This document shows, piece after piece, positions 38,035 through 47,115 of a DNA stretch of 64,000 nt. Position 1 is the stretch's first letter. Each line of letters begins with the position of its first letter. Under the pieces are notes generated by a model that searched no databases, had not been told where the DNA came from, and saw nothing but the letters and a program-made list of their open reading frames with translations. The position numbers were made by a program, and so were the translations under genes. Source of the DNA: Streptomyces sp. M41(2017) (GTDB lineage: Bacteria > Actinomycetota > Actinomycetes > Streptomycetales > Streptomycetaceae); contig NZ_MWFK01000001.1 in the NCBI RefSeq assembly GCF_002078175.1, forward strand, positions 2,976,001-3,040,000, given 5' to 3'.

Positions 38035-40221
38035 TCAGGAGTGCGGAGTCGATCCGTACGCCGTCAGGAAGCGGTCCCGGAAGGCGCTCATTTTCCAGAC
38101 CGGCGCGTTGTGCTCGGGCTGGAGGCCGTCCGTCCAGCCCCAGTCCGCGATCCGGTCGAGCACCTTCGGGTCCTTGGCGACGATCGAGACGGGTACGTCG
38201 CGGCTGGCGTGGTCGCCGCTGACCCGGGCGATCGGCTGGTGGTCGCCGAGGAAGATCAGGACGGTGTTCTTGTCGCCGTACTTCACCAGGTAGTCGATGA
38301 GGCTCGTCACCGAGTACTGGATGGACTTGCCGTACTCCTCCTTCGACTTCCGCGCGTCGGTGATGATGTCCCCGGGCCGCTTGCCGGCCTTCTCGATCGC
38401 GTCGTAGACCGATCCGTCGCCGACCTGGTCCTGCGGGACGGTCCTGGGGATGGGTGCCCACGGCTGGTGACTCGACGTCAGGATGATCGTCGACATGAGC
38501 GGCTTGTCGTGCTTCTTGCCGTGCACCAGGCGCTCGAACGCGGTCAGCGCGTACTGGTCGGGCATCGTGGACCAGCTGAACTTCGGGCCCCGGTAGCCGA
38601 GGTCGCGGGAGTCGTAGAGCTTGTCGATGCCGTAGAACTTCTGCTCGGGCCAGGCCTTCTGGACGCCCGGCATCACGCCCACGGTGTCCCAGTCGCCCGT
38701 CTTCGCGAAAGCGCCGGGGAGCGTGAGGTGATCTCCCGCGGTGACCGTGCGGTAGCGCTGCTGGTTGTTGATCCACAGGCCCGACAGGAAGGTCGAGTGG
38801 CCGAGCCAGCTGCTTCCGCCGTACGTCGCCGACGTGAGCCAGCCGCTCTTCGCCGCGAACCCGGCCCCGGTGAGCTTCCTGTTCTCCGCGGTCAGGGTCG
38901 CGTCGACGCCCGGAGCCATCACCGGGTCCTCGATGGCGCTGCGTCCGTAGCTCTCGATGAAGGTGATCATCATGTCCTTGCCGCGCAGGTCCGTCAGGAG
39001 CTGGTCCGGCGGTGTGTTCGCGAAGGTGTCCTTCTTCGCGATCTTCTGGAACTCGGCCTCGTCCCTGATCGTGTCGCGCACCCGGTGGGCCCGGTCCTGG
39101 ACCGCCAGCGCGACATGCTCGGAGGCGATGGGCACGCCGGTGACCTGCACGCCGAGCGCCGCGCACGTCACCCAGACGATGGCCGCCACCAGCGTGGCGC
39201 GCGTCGCCACCTCGGAGTTGCGGGCCACCAGGTTGCCCAGCCGAACCACCGACAGCGTGACGAGCGCCAGGACGGCGATCACGAGCACCACGGCCAGGAT
39301 CGCGATGCCGAGCGCCCCGCCCCCGCCGAAGGTGTCCTGGAGGTAGGCCTGCGCGTCGCTGAACAGGGCCCAGTCGAGGACGACGTTGAAGCCACGGCCC
39401 AGGTATTCGTTGAAGCCGACGTCGAGGAGGTTCAGCACGGTCAGGACGCCGAGGGCGAGCCCGGCGACCGCCGAGACGGCGATCCGCGGCCTGCGCGGCA
39501 GGACGAGCACCAGGGCGGCTCCGAACACCGCCTCCACCGGCACGCGCAGGAACTGCGCCGGGTGGAACTGGTCCGCCTTGCCGGGCATGAGCAGAGCGAA
39601 CAGCACGAGTACGGCGGCGAGACCGGTCACCGTCCACGCGAGGACGGTCGCCGCTACCGGATACCGCCCCCGCCACCCACGCACCCGCCCGCTCGGCGGA
39701 GCGGCCTCTCCGACCCCTCCGGCCGAGGGGGCCGCGGGGCCCGTGTCCCCGTCCTCGTCCGTGCCCCCGTCCGTGCCCTCGTCCGCGTGGCCGGCCGGCG
39801 GGGGCGAGGAGACCGGGACCGGTTTGTCGCCGTCGTCCCCGCCGTCGTCCCCGCCCTCGTCGTCGTCGGACGAGGACCCGGCACCGCTCCGGGCCGGGAC
39901 CTCGCCCTCCGGCGCCCGCACGACCGGCTCCGCATCGGTCGCGCCGCGCTCGGGCTCCGGGTCCGTCGCGTCCTGCGCGGTGCCGACGGCCGGTTCTCCC
40001 TCGGCGGCGGGAGCGGGCTGCTCGGGCCCGGAGGAGGACGCGCCCCGCCCGGGCTCCGCGTCGGTGGTGTCCCGCGCGTGATCGGGGGAGTCCGCCGACG
40101 CGTCCTGGGAGGCCGGGCCGGGCTGCTCGATTCCGGGGGAGGGCGCGTCCGGTTCGGGCGTCTCCCGTTCCGGCGTCTCGTCCGTGTTCGGCAGCTGTCG
40201 AGAGCTCGATGTGAACGACAA
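38035..40221 (-). CDS. LTA synthase-like sulfatase-fold membrane enzyme
   Basis: A 728-residue protein. Residues about 1-185 are an acidic, Pro-rich disordered region. Five transmembrane helices (about 190-370) are followed by an extracytoplasmic alkaline phosphatase/sulfatase domain. Metal and nucleophile motifs include FIESYGRSA, ATYGGSSWLGHSTF, LTSSHQPWAP and LIFLGDHQP. The architecture matches lipoteichoic acid synthase and related phosphoglycerol transferases, so it probably transfers phosphoglycerol-type groups to a surface glycolipid or polymer. The start codon is TTG with AAGGA upstream; no other start gives the full protein. Confidence 0.85.
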   Translation of the reverse strand: MSFTSSSRQLPNTDETPERETPEPDAPSPGIEQPGPASQDASADSPDHARDTTDAEPGRGASSSGPEQPAPAAEGEPAVGTAQDATDPEPERGATDAEPVVRAPEGEVPARSGAGSSSDDDEGGDDGGDDGDKPVPVSSPPPAGHADEGTDGGTDEDGDTGPAAPSAGGVGEAAPPSGRVRGWRGRYPVAATVLAWTVTGLAAVLVLFALLMPGKADQFHPAQFLRVPVEAVFGAALVLVLPRRPRIAVSAVAGLALGVLTVLNLLDVGFNEYLGRGFNVVLDWALFSDAQAYLQDTFGGGGALGIAILAVVLVIAVLALVTLSVVRLGNLVARNSEVATRATLVAAIVWVTCAALGVQVTGVPIASEHVALAVQDRAHRVRDTIRDEAEFQKIAKKDTFANTPPDQLLTDLRGKDMMITFIESYGRSAIEDPVMAPGVDATLTAENRKLTGAGFAAKSGWLTSATYGGSSWLGHSTFLSGLWINNQQRYRTVTAGDHLTLPGAFAKTGDWDTVGVMPGVQKAWPEQKFYGIDKLYDSRDLGYRGPKFSWSTMPDQYALTAFERLVHGKKHDKPLMSTIILTSSHQPWAPIPRTVPQDQVGDGSVYDAIEKAGKRPGDIITDARKSKEEYGKSIQYSVTSLIDYLVKYGDKNTVLIFLGDHQPIARVSGDHASRDVPVSIVAKDPKVLDRIADWGWTDGLQPEHNAPVWKMSAFRDRFLTAYGSTPHS

Positions 40222-40444
40222 CCCGGCGGTCCTTCCGTGCGCGGCGCGGTGGTGGCGTGACGGACCGGGGCGTGGAGACCGAGGCCGCCTTCATCGAGGT
40301 GTACGGGACCGTGCGCGCCGGTGTTCAATCGCCCGGGTCAGCATCTCCCCAAGTCCGTTCCCGCAGGTCACAACGGCGCCAGAGGGGTGCCTCAGCCGCG
40401 GCGGGTCGGGCGGGCCGGCCCGAGGCGCCCGCGGATCCGCCGCC

Positions 40445-41899
40445 TCACCGCACGGGCAGGGTGACCGTGACGTCGAGGCCCTCGCCGGGTGCCGTCCGCA
40501 CGGCGACGCTGCCCCCGTGGGCCGTCACCACGCCGTGCACGATGGCCATGCCGAGTCCGCTGCCCGCGCCGCGACCCGTCCGGAAGAAGCGGTCGAAGAC
40601 GCGCGTCGCGTCCTCCTCGGCGAGCCCCGGACCCTTGTCCGCGACACACAGCCGTACGACACCGTCCGCGCGCTCCAGGCCGATCCGCACCGGCACGTCG
40701 GCGGGGGTGTGGGTGCGCACGTTGCCCACGAGGTTGCCCAGCACCTGGCGCAGCCCGGACTCGTCGGCCTGCACGAGCAGGGTGCCGTCGGCGTCCACGG
40801 TCACCGGGCGGCCGGGCTGCTGAGCACGCAGGTCCTCGGCGGCGTCCCGCACCAGCCGGCTCAGGTCGACGCTGCGGAAGCGCAGTTCGGGCCGCTGGTC
40901 GAGGCGGGCCAGGGTGAGGAGTTCGTCGACGAGGCGGCCCATGCGGTCGGCCTCGCCGTTCATCCGGTCCCAGGCGCGGCGGCGCTCGACGGGGTCGGTG
41001 AGCATCCCCTTGTCGTAGAGCTGGAGGTAGCCGCGTATCGCCGCCAGCGGGGTGCGCAGTTCGTGCGAGGCGTCGCCGACGAACCGGCGCAGCTGGGCGG
41101 TGCTGCGTTCGCGGGTCCGGTGGGCCGATTCGACTTGCTGGAGCATGGAGTTGAGGGCGAGCCGCAGCTGTTCGACCTCCTGGGTCGGGCGGTGGCTGGA
41201 GGGCACGCGCCGGGTGAGGTCGCCGTCGGCGATGGCCGACGAGGTCTCCACCATGGCCTCCAGCGGCAGCATCCTGCGGCGCACGCTGAACATGGTGAGG
41301 CAGGCGAGGAGCGCCAAGAGCAGGGTGCCGACGGTCAGATCGAGCTTGAGGGCCTTCGCGATGCCCTTGTGCAGCCCGTCCGTCGAGGTGGCGAACAGGA
41401 CGTACGTGCCGTCGGCGAGGCGGGCTCCGGTCGCCCGGTAGTCGGCGCCGTGGACGGTGATGTCGTGCGGGTCGTCGTCGCGGGCGAGTGCTCCGGGGTC
41501 GTCCACGGCGGTGGCGAACGCGCGCTGTGTGTCGGTGGGTTCGAAGCCGGCGACCTCGACGGCCCGGCCCCGCCGGTCGACGGCGGCGAAGAGGGAGTCG
41601 GGCTTGGGCGATCCGTCCACGGCCGGCCCGATCCGGTCCCGGACGAAGGTCAGGGCGGTCAGCGAGTCGATCTGGGTCATGGTGAGCCGGGAGACGCCGA
41701 GCGATTCGCGGGTCTTCACGAGCTGGGTGTCCACCTGGTCGAGGAGATAGTGCCGCATGCCCATCAGGCTCACGGCGGTCGCCGTCACGATGCCGAGGGC
41801 GAGGAGCGCGACGTTCGCGAGGGTGAGCTGGCCGCGGAGCGAGTGGACGCCGTGCCGGCGGCGCGGGCGGGGGAGCGAGGACCGGACGGGCGGCCTCAC
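40445..41899 (-). CDS. Sensor histidine kinase (OmpR-partner type)
   Basis: A 484-residue kinase. It has two transmembrane helices flanking an extracytoplasmic sensor of about 130 residues (helix 1 VALLALGIVTATAVSL, helix 2 LTVGTLLLALLACLTMFSV), a HAMP domain, and the H-box FVGDASHELRTPLAAI with the phospho-His. The catalytic domain has N-box LGNLVGNVRTH, DKGPGL and GSGLGMAIVHG. The GTG start overlaps the response regulator stop by 4 nt. The pair is divergent from an MMPL exporter. Confidence 0.95.
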   Translation of the reverse strand: MRPPVRSSLPRPRRRHGVHSLRGQLTLANVALLALGIVTATAVSLMGMRHYLLDQVDTQLVKTRESLGVSRLTMTQIDSLTALTFVRDRIGPAVDGSPKPDSLFAAVDRRGRAVEVAGFEPTDTQRAFATAVDDPGALARDDDPHDITVHGADYRATGARLADGTYVLFATSTDGLHKGIAKALKLDLTVGTLLLALLACLTMFSVRRRMLPLEAMVETSSAIADGDLTRRVPSSHRPTQEVEQLRLALNSMLQQVESAHRTRERSTAQLRRFVGDASHELRTPLAAIRGYLQLYDKGMLTDPVERRRAWDRMNGEADRMGRLVDELLTLARLDQRPELRFRSVDLSRLVRDAAEDLRAQQPGRPVTVDADGTLLVQADESGLRQVLGNLVGNVRTHTPADVPVRIGLERADGVVRLCVADKGPGLAEEDATRVFDRFFRTGRGAGSGLGMAIVHGVVTAHGGSVAVRTAPGEGLDVTVTLPVR

Positions 41900-42585
41900 G
41901 CGAGCCCGTACCCGACGCCCCGCCGGGTCTGGATCACCGGTGGCCCGAGCGGTTCGAGCTTGCGCCGCAGATAGCTGATGTACGTCTCCACGACCGTGGA
42001 CTCGGCCGGATGCTCGTACTGCCAGACGTGGCGCAGGAGTTGTTCCTTGGGCACGATCCGTCCGCCGTTGCGGACGAGGAAGCGCAGCAGGGCGTACTCC
42101 GTGGGGGTGAGCTCGACGGTGGTGCCCGCGCGGTGCACACGGTACGTCGTCTCGTCCAGTTCCAGATCGCCGTACCGCAGCGGCGGGCGCTGCGGCAGGA
42201 CGTCGTCGGGCCGTGTCCGGCGCAGCACGGCGGTGATGCGGGCGACGACCTCGTCGATGTTGAACGGCTTGGTGATGTAGTCGTCGCCGAAGCCGAGGGC
42301 CCCGACGATCTCGGCGGGCGCGTCCCGCGCGGTGAGAAACACGATGGCCAGTCCGGGCCGGCGCGCCCGCAGTTCACGGCCGAGGGCCCGGCCGTCGCCG
42401 TCCGGAAGCATGATGTCGAGCAGGGCCGCGTCGGGGCGGGTGCGCTCGGCGAGTTCGAGGGCCTCGCGGACGGTCCCGGCGGCCATCACCTCGAACCGGT
42501 GGTAGCGCAGCGCGATGGTGAGGACGTCGGCGATGCTCGGCTCGTCCTCGACGACGAGGACGGTGGATCCCTCGTGTGCGCTCAT
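41896..42585 (-). CDS. OmpR-family response regulator
   Basis: A 229-residue regulator. The receiver has VVEDEPSIAD, the phospho-Asp in ALLDIMLPDGDG (about residue 56) and Lys in YITKPFN. The winged-helix DNA-binding domain contains LTPTEYALLRFL and STVVETYISYLRRKL. It works with the coupled kinase downstream (ATG start; stop overlaps kinase GTG). The divergent MMPL gene, 163 nt away, is a plausible target. Confidence 0.96.
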   Translation of the reverse strand: MSAHEGSTVLVVEDEPSIADVLTIALRYHRFEVMAAGTVREALELAERTRPDAALLDIMLPDGDGRALGRELRARRPGLAIVFLTARDAPAEIVGALGFGDDYITKPFNIDEVVARITAVLRRTRPDDVLPQRPPLRYGDLELDETTYRVHRAGTTVELTPTEYALLRFLVRNGGRIVPKEQLLRHVWQYEHPAESTVVETYISYLRRKLEPLGPPVIQTRRGVGYGLA

Positions 42586-42748
42586 GCCCCCAGTATCGGC
42601 GCGGCCGTCGACGGCGGGGGCGGTTCCCCCTTTGGAGTTCCTTGAGAGTCATGGGCGCGTCGTGTCGCCCGCTGCGCGGCGCCGTCGATCCTGGTGCGCA
42701 GGACCTGGGGGACCGACCGATCGACCAAGCGGACAAGGAGCGTTGAGC

Positions 42749-45175
42749 GTGGCGGCATTGGCACGTTGGTGCTATCGGCATCGGCTGGTGGTCCTGTTGC
42801 TGTGGGTGGGCGCACTGTTCGGTCTGGGCTTCGCGGCGACCACCGCGGGCACGGACTACGCGAACGTGTTCTCGCTCCCGAACACGGACTCCAAGCGCGC
42901 GTACGACCAGATGGAGAAGGCCTTCCCGGAGAGCGCGGGAGACACCGACACGGTGGTGTGGAAGGTCGAGGAGGGGACGGTCGGGGATGCGTCCGTCCGT
43001 TCCCGGATCCAGCCCGCGCTGGACGAGATCGCCGGCATGAAGGGCGTCGGCGCCGTCGCGGGACCGTACGAAGGGGAACGGGGCGCCGCGCAGATCAGCC
43101 GGAACGGCAGGATCGCGTACGCCCAGGTCACCTTTACCGAGCAGGCGAACGCCGTACCCAAGGAACTCGTCCAGGACGTCCTCGACACCGCCCGGGACGC
43201 CGGACGGGACGGGCTCCAGGTCGAGTTGGGCGGTCAGGCGATCCAGCGGGTGCAGGAACCGCCCACCGGGCTCGCCGAGATGGTCGGCATCCTGGCCGCG
43301 GCCGTCGTCCTCTTCCTCGCGTTCGGCTCGTTCTTCGCGATGCTGCTGCCCATCGGCATCGCCGTCTTCGGTGTCGGTACGGGCCTTTTCTCCACGCAGT
43401 TGCTCAGCCACAGCACCGACATCCCCGACCTGGCCCCGCTGTTGGCGACCCTGATCGGTCTCGGTGTCGGCATCGACTATGCGCTGTTCATCGTCACCCG
43501 CCACCGGCGGGGCATCCTGCGCGGCATGGAGCCCGAGGAGTCGGCGGTCACCGCCCTCAACACCTCGGGCCGGGCGGTGCTGTTCGCGGGCGGCACGGTG
43601 TGCATCGCGCTCGCCGGCATGCTCGTGACGAACCTGCGCTTCCTGGACGGGGTGGTCATCGGGACGTCCCTCACGGTCGTGTTCAGCGTCCTCGCGGCCA
43701 CCACCCTGCTGCCGGCCCTGCTGGGAATGCTCGGTGCGCGGGTGCTCAGCCGCCGCCAGCGGCGCAGGCTCGCCGAGCGGGGTCCCGAGCCGGAGCGGAC
43801 GAGCGGCGCCGCGGCCCGCTGGTCCTCGACCGTGCAGCGCCGGCCCAAGGCGATCGCCGCCGTCGCGCTGGCCGTCATGGCGATCCTCGCGATCCCCGTC
43901 CTGTCGCTGCGCCTCGGCGCCACCGACCAGGGCAACGACGACGCCACGACCACCACCAGGAAGGCCTACGACCTGCTCGCGGAGGGCTTCGGGCCCGGCT
44001 TCAACGGCCCCTTGCAGGTGGTGGTCACCGCCGGTGACACGGATGCCCTGGTGAAGGGCATCGACGGCACACCCGGCGTGGCCAGGGTCGCCGCGCTGCC
44101 GCCCGCGCACGGTGTGACCGTCGTCCAGGTGGTGCCGACGACGTCACCGCAGTCGCAGAGGACCGACGAGCTCATCGACACCCTGCGGGACCGGGTCATC
44201 CCGGACGCGGGCGCGACGGCGCACGTCGGAGGTGTCACCGCCGTGTCGAAGGACTTCGCCACGATCACCGGCGACCGGCTCCCGTACTTCGTCGCCACGA
44301 TCATCGGGCTCGGTTTCCTGCTCCTGCTGGTCGCCTTCCGCTCGCTGGTGGTCCCGCTGACGGCCGCGCTGATGAACCTGATCGCCGCCGCCGCGTCCTT
44401 CGGCGTCCTCACCGCGGTCTTCCAGTGGGGCTGGGGCCTGGAACTCCTCGGCCTCGGCAAGGAGGGCCCGATCAACGCCTTCCTGCCCGTCATCATGCTC
44501 TCGCTCCTCTTCGGGCTGTCCATGGACTACCAGGTGTTTCTGGTGAGCCGCATGCACGAGGAATGGGTGCACACCAAGGACAACGCCCGGGCGGTTCGGG
44601 TCGGTCTCGCCGAGACCAGCCGGGTCATCAACTCCGCCGCACTGATCATGGTCTGCGTCTTCCTGGCCTTCGTCCTGAGCGGCGACTCGGGGGCCGCGAT
44701 GGCCGGCGTCGGGTTGGCCGCCGCCGTCGCGCTGGACGCCTTCATCCTGCGTACGGCCCTGGTACCGGCCGCGATGCACCTGCTCGGCGACTCCAACTGG
44801 TGGCTGCCCGCGGGTCTTGAGAAGCGGCTGCCACACCTGGCGGTCGAACCGGCCGAGGCGCCGCCCGCCGAGGAGCCCGCCCCCGTCGAGGGCGGCGCGA
44901 CCGTCGTCCACGGTCTCGTCCGCGACGCGGAGGGTGTGCCCGTCGACGGCGCGGTCCTCACCCTGCTGTCCAAGGGCGGCCGTCAGCTCGACCGCGTGAC
45001 CTCGCTGGCCGACGGTTCGTACATCGTCTCGGTCCCGGCGCCGGGCACGTATCTGCTCTCGGCGACGGCCCGTTCGTACGGGGCACGGGCCCGGCACGTC
45101 GTGGTGGCCGACCAGCCGCTGGTGCACGACGTGGAGCTGACGGCGGGCGAGGTGGACGCCGACGCGGTCAACTGA
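42749..45175 (+). CDS. MMPL/RND-family exporter with C-terminal carboxypeptidase-regulatory-like domain
   Basis: An 808-residue membrane protein with two repeats of one helix, a periplasmic-type loop (DYANVFSLPNTDS onward) and five helices. Family signatures include GLGVGIDYALFIVTRHR and LLFGLSMDYQVFLVSRMHEEW, with conserved Asp-Tyr pairs for proton relay. Such proteins export lipids or other hydrophobic compounds. The last ~85 residues (VVHGLVRDAEGVPVDGAVLTLL onward, quoted in part) form a beta-sandwich domain of the carboxypeptidase-D regulatory type, not usual in MMPL proteins. GTG 42749 has AGGAG 8 nt before it. It is divergent from the two-component system. Confidence 0.92.
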   Translation: MAALARWCYRHRLVVLLLWVGALFGLGFAATTAGTDYANVFSLPNTDSKRAYDQMEKAFPESAGDTDTVVWKVEEGTVGDASVRSRIQPALDEIAGMKGVGAVAGPYEGERGAAQISRNGRIAYAQVTFTEQANAVPKELVQDVLDTARDAGRDGLQVELGGQAIQRVQEPPTGLAEMVGILAAAVVLFLAFGSFFAMLLPIGIAVFGVGTGLFSTQLLSHSTDIPDLAPLLATLIGLGVGIDYALFIVTRHRRGILRGMEPEESAVTALNTSGRAVLFAGGTVCIALAGMLVTNLRFLDGVVIGTSLTVVFSVLAATTLLPALLGMLGARVLSRRQRRRLAERGPEPERTSGAAARWSSTVQRRPKAIAAVALAVMAILAIPVLSLRLGATDQGNDDATTTTRKAYDLLAEGFGPGFNGPLQVVVTAGDTDALVKGIDGTPGVARVAALPPAHGVTVVQVVPTTSPQSQRTDELIDTLRDRVIPDAGATAHVGGVTAVSKDFATITGDRLPYFVATIIGLGFLLLLVAFRSLVVPLTAALMNLIAAAASFGVLTAVFQWGWGLELLGLGKEGPINAFLPVIMLSLLFGLSMDYQVFLVSRMHEEWVHTKDNARAVRVGLAETSRVINSAALIMVCVFLAFVLSGDSGAAMAGVGLAAAVALDAFILRTALVPAAMHLLGDSNWWLPAGLEKRLPHLAVEPAEAPPAEEPAPVEGGATVVHGLVRDAEGVPVDGAVLTLLSKGGRQLDRVTSLADGSYIVSVPAPGTYLLSATARSYGARARHVVVADQPLVHDVELTAGEVDADAVN

Positions 45176-45198
45176 GGCCACGACCCGGGTGAACGGAC

Positions 45199-45239
45199 GG
45201 CGTAAGGGGCTCCCACCATGGACGGGCGCCCCTTACGCC
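45199..45239. terminator. Terminator between the MMPL and TetR genes
   Basis: The 12-bp arms GGCGTAAGGGGC (45199-45210) and GCCCCTTACGCC (45228-45239). The distal arm overlaps the end of the TetR coding region. Confidence 0.85.
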
Positions 45240-46051
45240 TCCTTCTTGCCCGCCTTCTTCGCGGGCCTGTCCGTCTTCTTCGCCGGGTCGGGCAGCGCCT
45301 TCGTCATCCCGGGCAGGAAGTCCGTGAACAGCTCGTGCACCTCGTGGACGAGGGGACGCAGCAGCCGGAACCGGGCCAGCGAGACACCGCGCGCGGTCAG
45401 CCGCGCACCGCGCTCGGCGAGCCGGTAGCTGCGCTCGCGGCCCTCCGTACGGTCGAAGACCCAGTACAGGACGAGCCCCATCTGGGAGAGCCACATCAGC
45501 TCCGGGAGAATCTCGCGCAGCTCCTCGGGCACCTTCGTCCTCGCCCCGGCCAGCACCTCCTTGTGGACGCTGATGGCCTCCGCGCGCGCGTGCTCCGACT
45601 CGGGGGAGAAGGGGCTGAGCGGGCTGTCCGGGTCCGCGGCGTTCTTGAAGAACTGCACCGCGAACTCGTGGAAGGGCGTGGCGATGTCCAGCCACACCTT
45701 CAGCACGCCGCCCAGCCGGGCCTCCAGGTCGGTCTCGCGGTCCAGCACCTCGCGGACGGCCTCCTGGTGCTCGCTCGCGATCCGGTCGTAGAAGCCCTGG
45801 ATCAGGTGCTCCTTGCCGGCGAAGTAGTAGTACGCGTTCCCGACCGAGACCCCGGCCTCCTGGGCGATGGCCCGCATGGTCGTCTTGTCGTAGCCCCGCT
45901 CCTGGAACAGCCGCATCGCGGTCTCCAGGATCAGGGCCCGGGTCTGCTCGCTCTTGCCGGGGCTCCTGCCCGCTTCCTTGCCCGCCGGGTCGGGGGAGGC
46001 GGAGGGCGCGGAGGACTCGCTGGGGCCGGGGCTGTCTGTCGGTGCTGGCAC
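45233..46051 (-). CDS. TetR-family transcriptional regulator
   Basis: A 272-residue regulator. A Ser/Pro-rich leader precedes the HTH domain at about residues 35-85 (ILETAMRLFQERGYDKTTM and IAQEAGVSVGNAYYYF). A ligand-binding helical domain follows, then a Lys/Ala tail (KKTDRPAKKAGKKEA). The start is GTG 46051. It is the third gene of an operon whose promoter carries two TTGAACNNGTTCAA palindromes, which are the likeliest binding sites, so it is probably autoregulatory. The ligand is unknown. Confidence 0.93.
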   Translation of the reverse strand: MPAPTDSPGPSESSAPSASPDPAGKEAGRSPGKSEQTRALILETAMRLFQERGYDKTTMRAIAQEAGVSVGNAYYYFAGKEHLIQGFYDRIASEHQEAVREVLDRETDLEARLGGVLKVWLDIATPFHEFAVQFFKNAADPDSPLSPFSPESEHARAEAISVHKEVLAGARTKVPEELREILPELMWLSQMGLVLYWVFDRTEGRERSYRLAERGARLTARGVSLARFRLLRPLVHEVHELFTDFLPGMTKALPDPAKKTDRPAKKAGKKEA

Positions 46052-46060
46052 GGGACGAGC

Positions 46061-46573
46061 CTAACGAGTGGGAGCGGGGGAGCATCCGCCGCTGTCGCAG
46101 GGCGGCGCGTACGTCCAGCCCGCCGTCGGGTCGTAACTCCATCCGTCGCCCCAGTGGTAGGCCCCGCCGCCCCACCGCTCGGACCGCTGCGCCTCACGCC
46201 ACTTGGCGGCGGCGAGAACGGCACCCCGGGCGAACTTCGCCCCGGTGGGGGTGCTCAGCCGGTGGGCCAGCGCCCGGTACTCGCGCAGCGCCCACAGGGT
46301 GACGATCCAGGCGGGCGCGCCCTGGTAGACCTGGCCCGCGTCGCCCACGACGGTGATCTCGCTCAGGGTGGATCGGTGGTCGAGCCCGGGGAAGCGGCGC
46401 CGGGCCTCTTCGGACCCGACGGGCACGAAGCGCAGGGGGACCAGCTGCGCCTGCCGGGCGAGCCAGTGGGTCAGGAAGGCGCACAGCGAGCAGCGCGGGT
46501 CGTGCAGGACGGTGAGCCCGCGGACCGGGACGCGTGAGGCGTCCCGGTCCGGGCCGGCCTGGATGCCGGTCAC
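46061..46573 (-). CDS. DCC1-like thiol-disulfide oxidoreductase family protein
   Basis: A 170-residue protein of the DUF393 (DCC) family. The thioredoxin-like CxxC is in LHDPRCSLCAFL, about residue 30. The C-terminus has a Trp/Gly/Tyr-rich tail with a Cys pair (PPCDSGGC). It starts with GTG 5 nt after the upstream stop and ends 9 nt before the TetR gene. A redox role is assumed from the motif. Confidence 0.8.
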   Translation of the reverse strand: MTGIQAGPDRDASRVPVRGLTVLHDPRCSLCAFLTHWLARQAQLVPLRFVPVGSEEARRRFPGLDHRSTLSEITVVGDAGQVYQGAPAWIVTLWALREYRALAHRLSTPTGAKFARGAVLAAAKWREAQRSERWGGGAYHWGDGWSYDPTAGWTYAPPCDSGGCSPAPTR

Positions 46574-46578
46574 CGCTC

Positions 46579-46986
46579 TCACATCCCGGCCGCGGGCGCG
46601 GCCCAGTCGGTCGGCTGCACCGGCGGGGTCTGCTCCCGCTCCATGACGCCCCGGCGGCGGATCTTGTTGAGCACGTACACGTTGCCCAGGTGCATGACGC
46701 CGAGGACCAGCAGGACGACGCCCAGCTTGGTCGAGAGGGCCTCGAAGATCTCGCGGGCGTTGGCGATCTCGTCGCTCTGGTGCAGGTAGAGCGCGACGAA
46801 GCCCAGGTTGACCAGGTAGAAGCCCACCACCAGCAGGTGGTTGACGGCATCGGCGAGCTTCTCGTTCCCGCGCAGGACGTCCGACAGGAAGATCCGCCCG
46901 TTGGTGCTCAGTGTGCGCGCCACCCAGACCGTCAGCGCGATGCTGACGAGCAGATAGATGACGTACGCGACGACTGTGAGGTCCAT
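46579..46986 (-). CDS. Membrane hypothetical protein, first gene of the TetR operon
   Basis: A 135-residue protein with three hydrophobic helices (VVAYVIYLLVSIALTVWVA; LLVVGFYLVNLGFVALYL; LGVVLLVLGVMHLGNVYVL) and a hydrophilic C-terminal tail ending TDWAAPAAGM. No known family function. The ATG has a GGGGTGGGG ribosome site. Two palindromic operators lie 15-73 nt upstream. Confidence 0.82.
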   Translation of the reverse strand: MDLTVVAYVIYLLVSIALTVWVARTLSTNGRIFLSDVLRGNEKLADAVNHLLVVGFYLVNLGFVALYLHQSDEIANAREIFEALSTKLGVVLLVLGVMHLGNVYVLNKIRRRGVMEREQTPPVQPTDWAAPAAGM

Positions 46987-47000
46987 GTCCCCACCCCTTC

Positions 47001-47059
47001 TTGAACGCGTTCAAAACGCTGTCAGGGATGAATGTAGACCTGCTTTTGAACATGTTCAA
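47001..47059 (-). promoter_or_regulatory. Two palindromic operators, TTGAACGCGTTCAA and TTGAACATGTTCAA
   Basis: Perfect 14-bp palindromes at 47001-47014 and 47046-47059, 45 bp centre to centre (about four helical turns). They share TTGAAC-NN-GTTCAA and sit in the promoter/leader of the membrane protein-DCC-TetR operon. TetR-type dimers bind such sites, so autoregulation by the third gene is likely. Confidence 0.75.
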
Positions 47060-47115
47060 GTCGGATCCGGGCAGACTTCGGCGCCGAAGCCCGTACGTGT
47101 GCGCCGCCCCTACTC

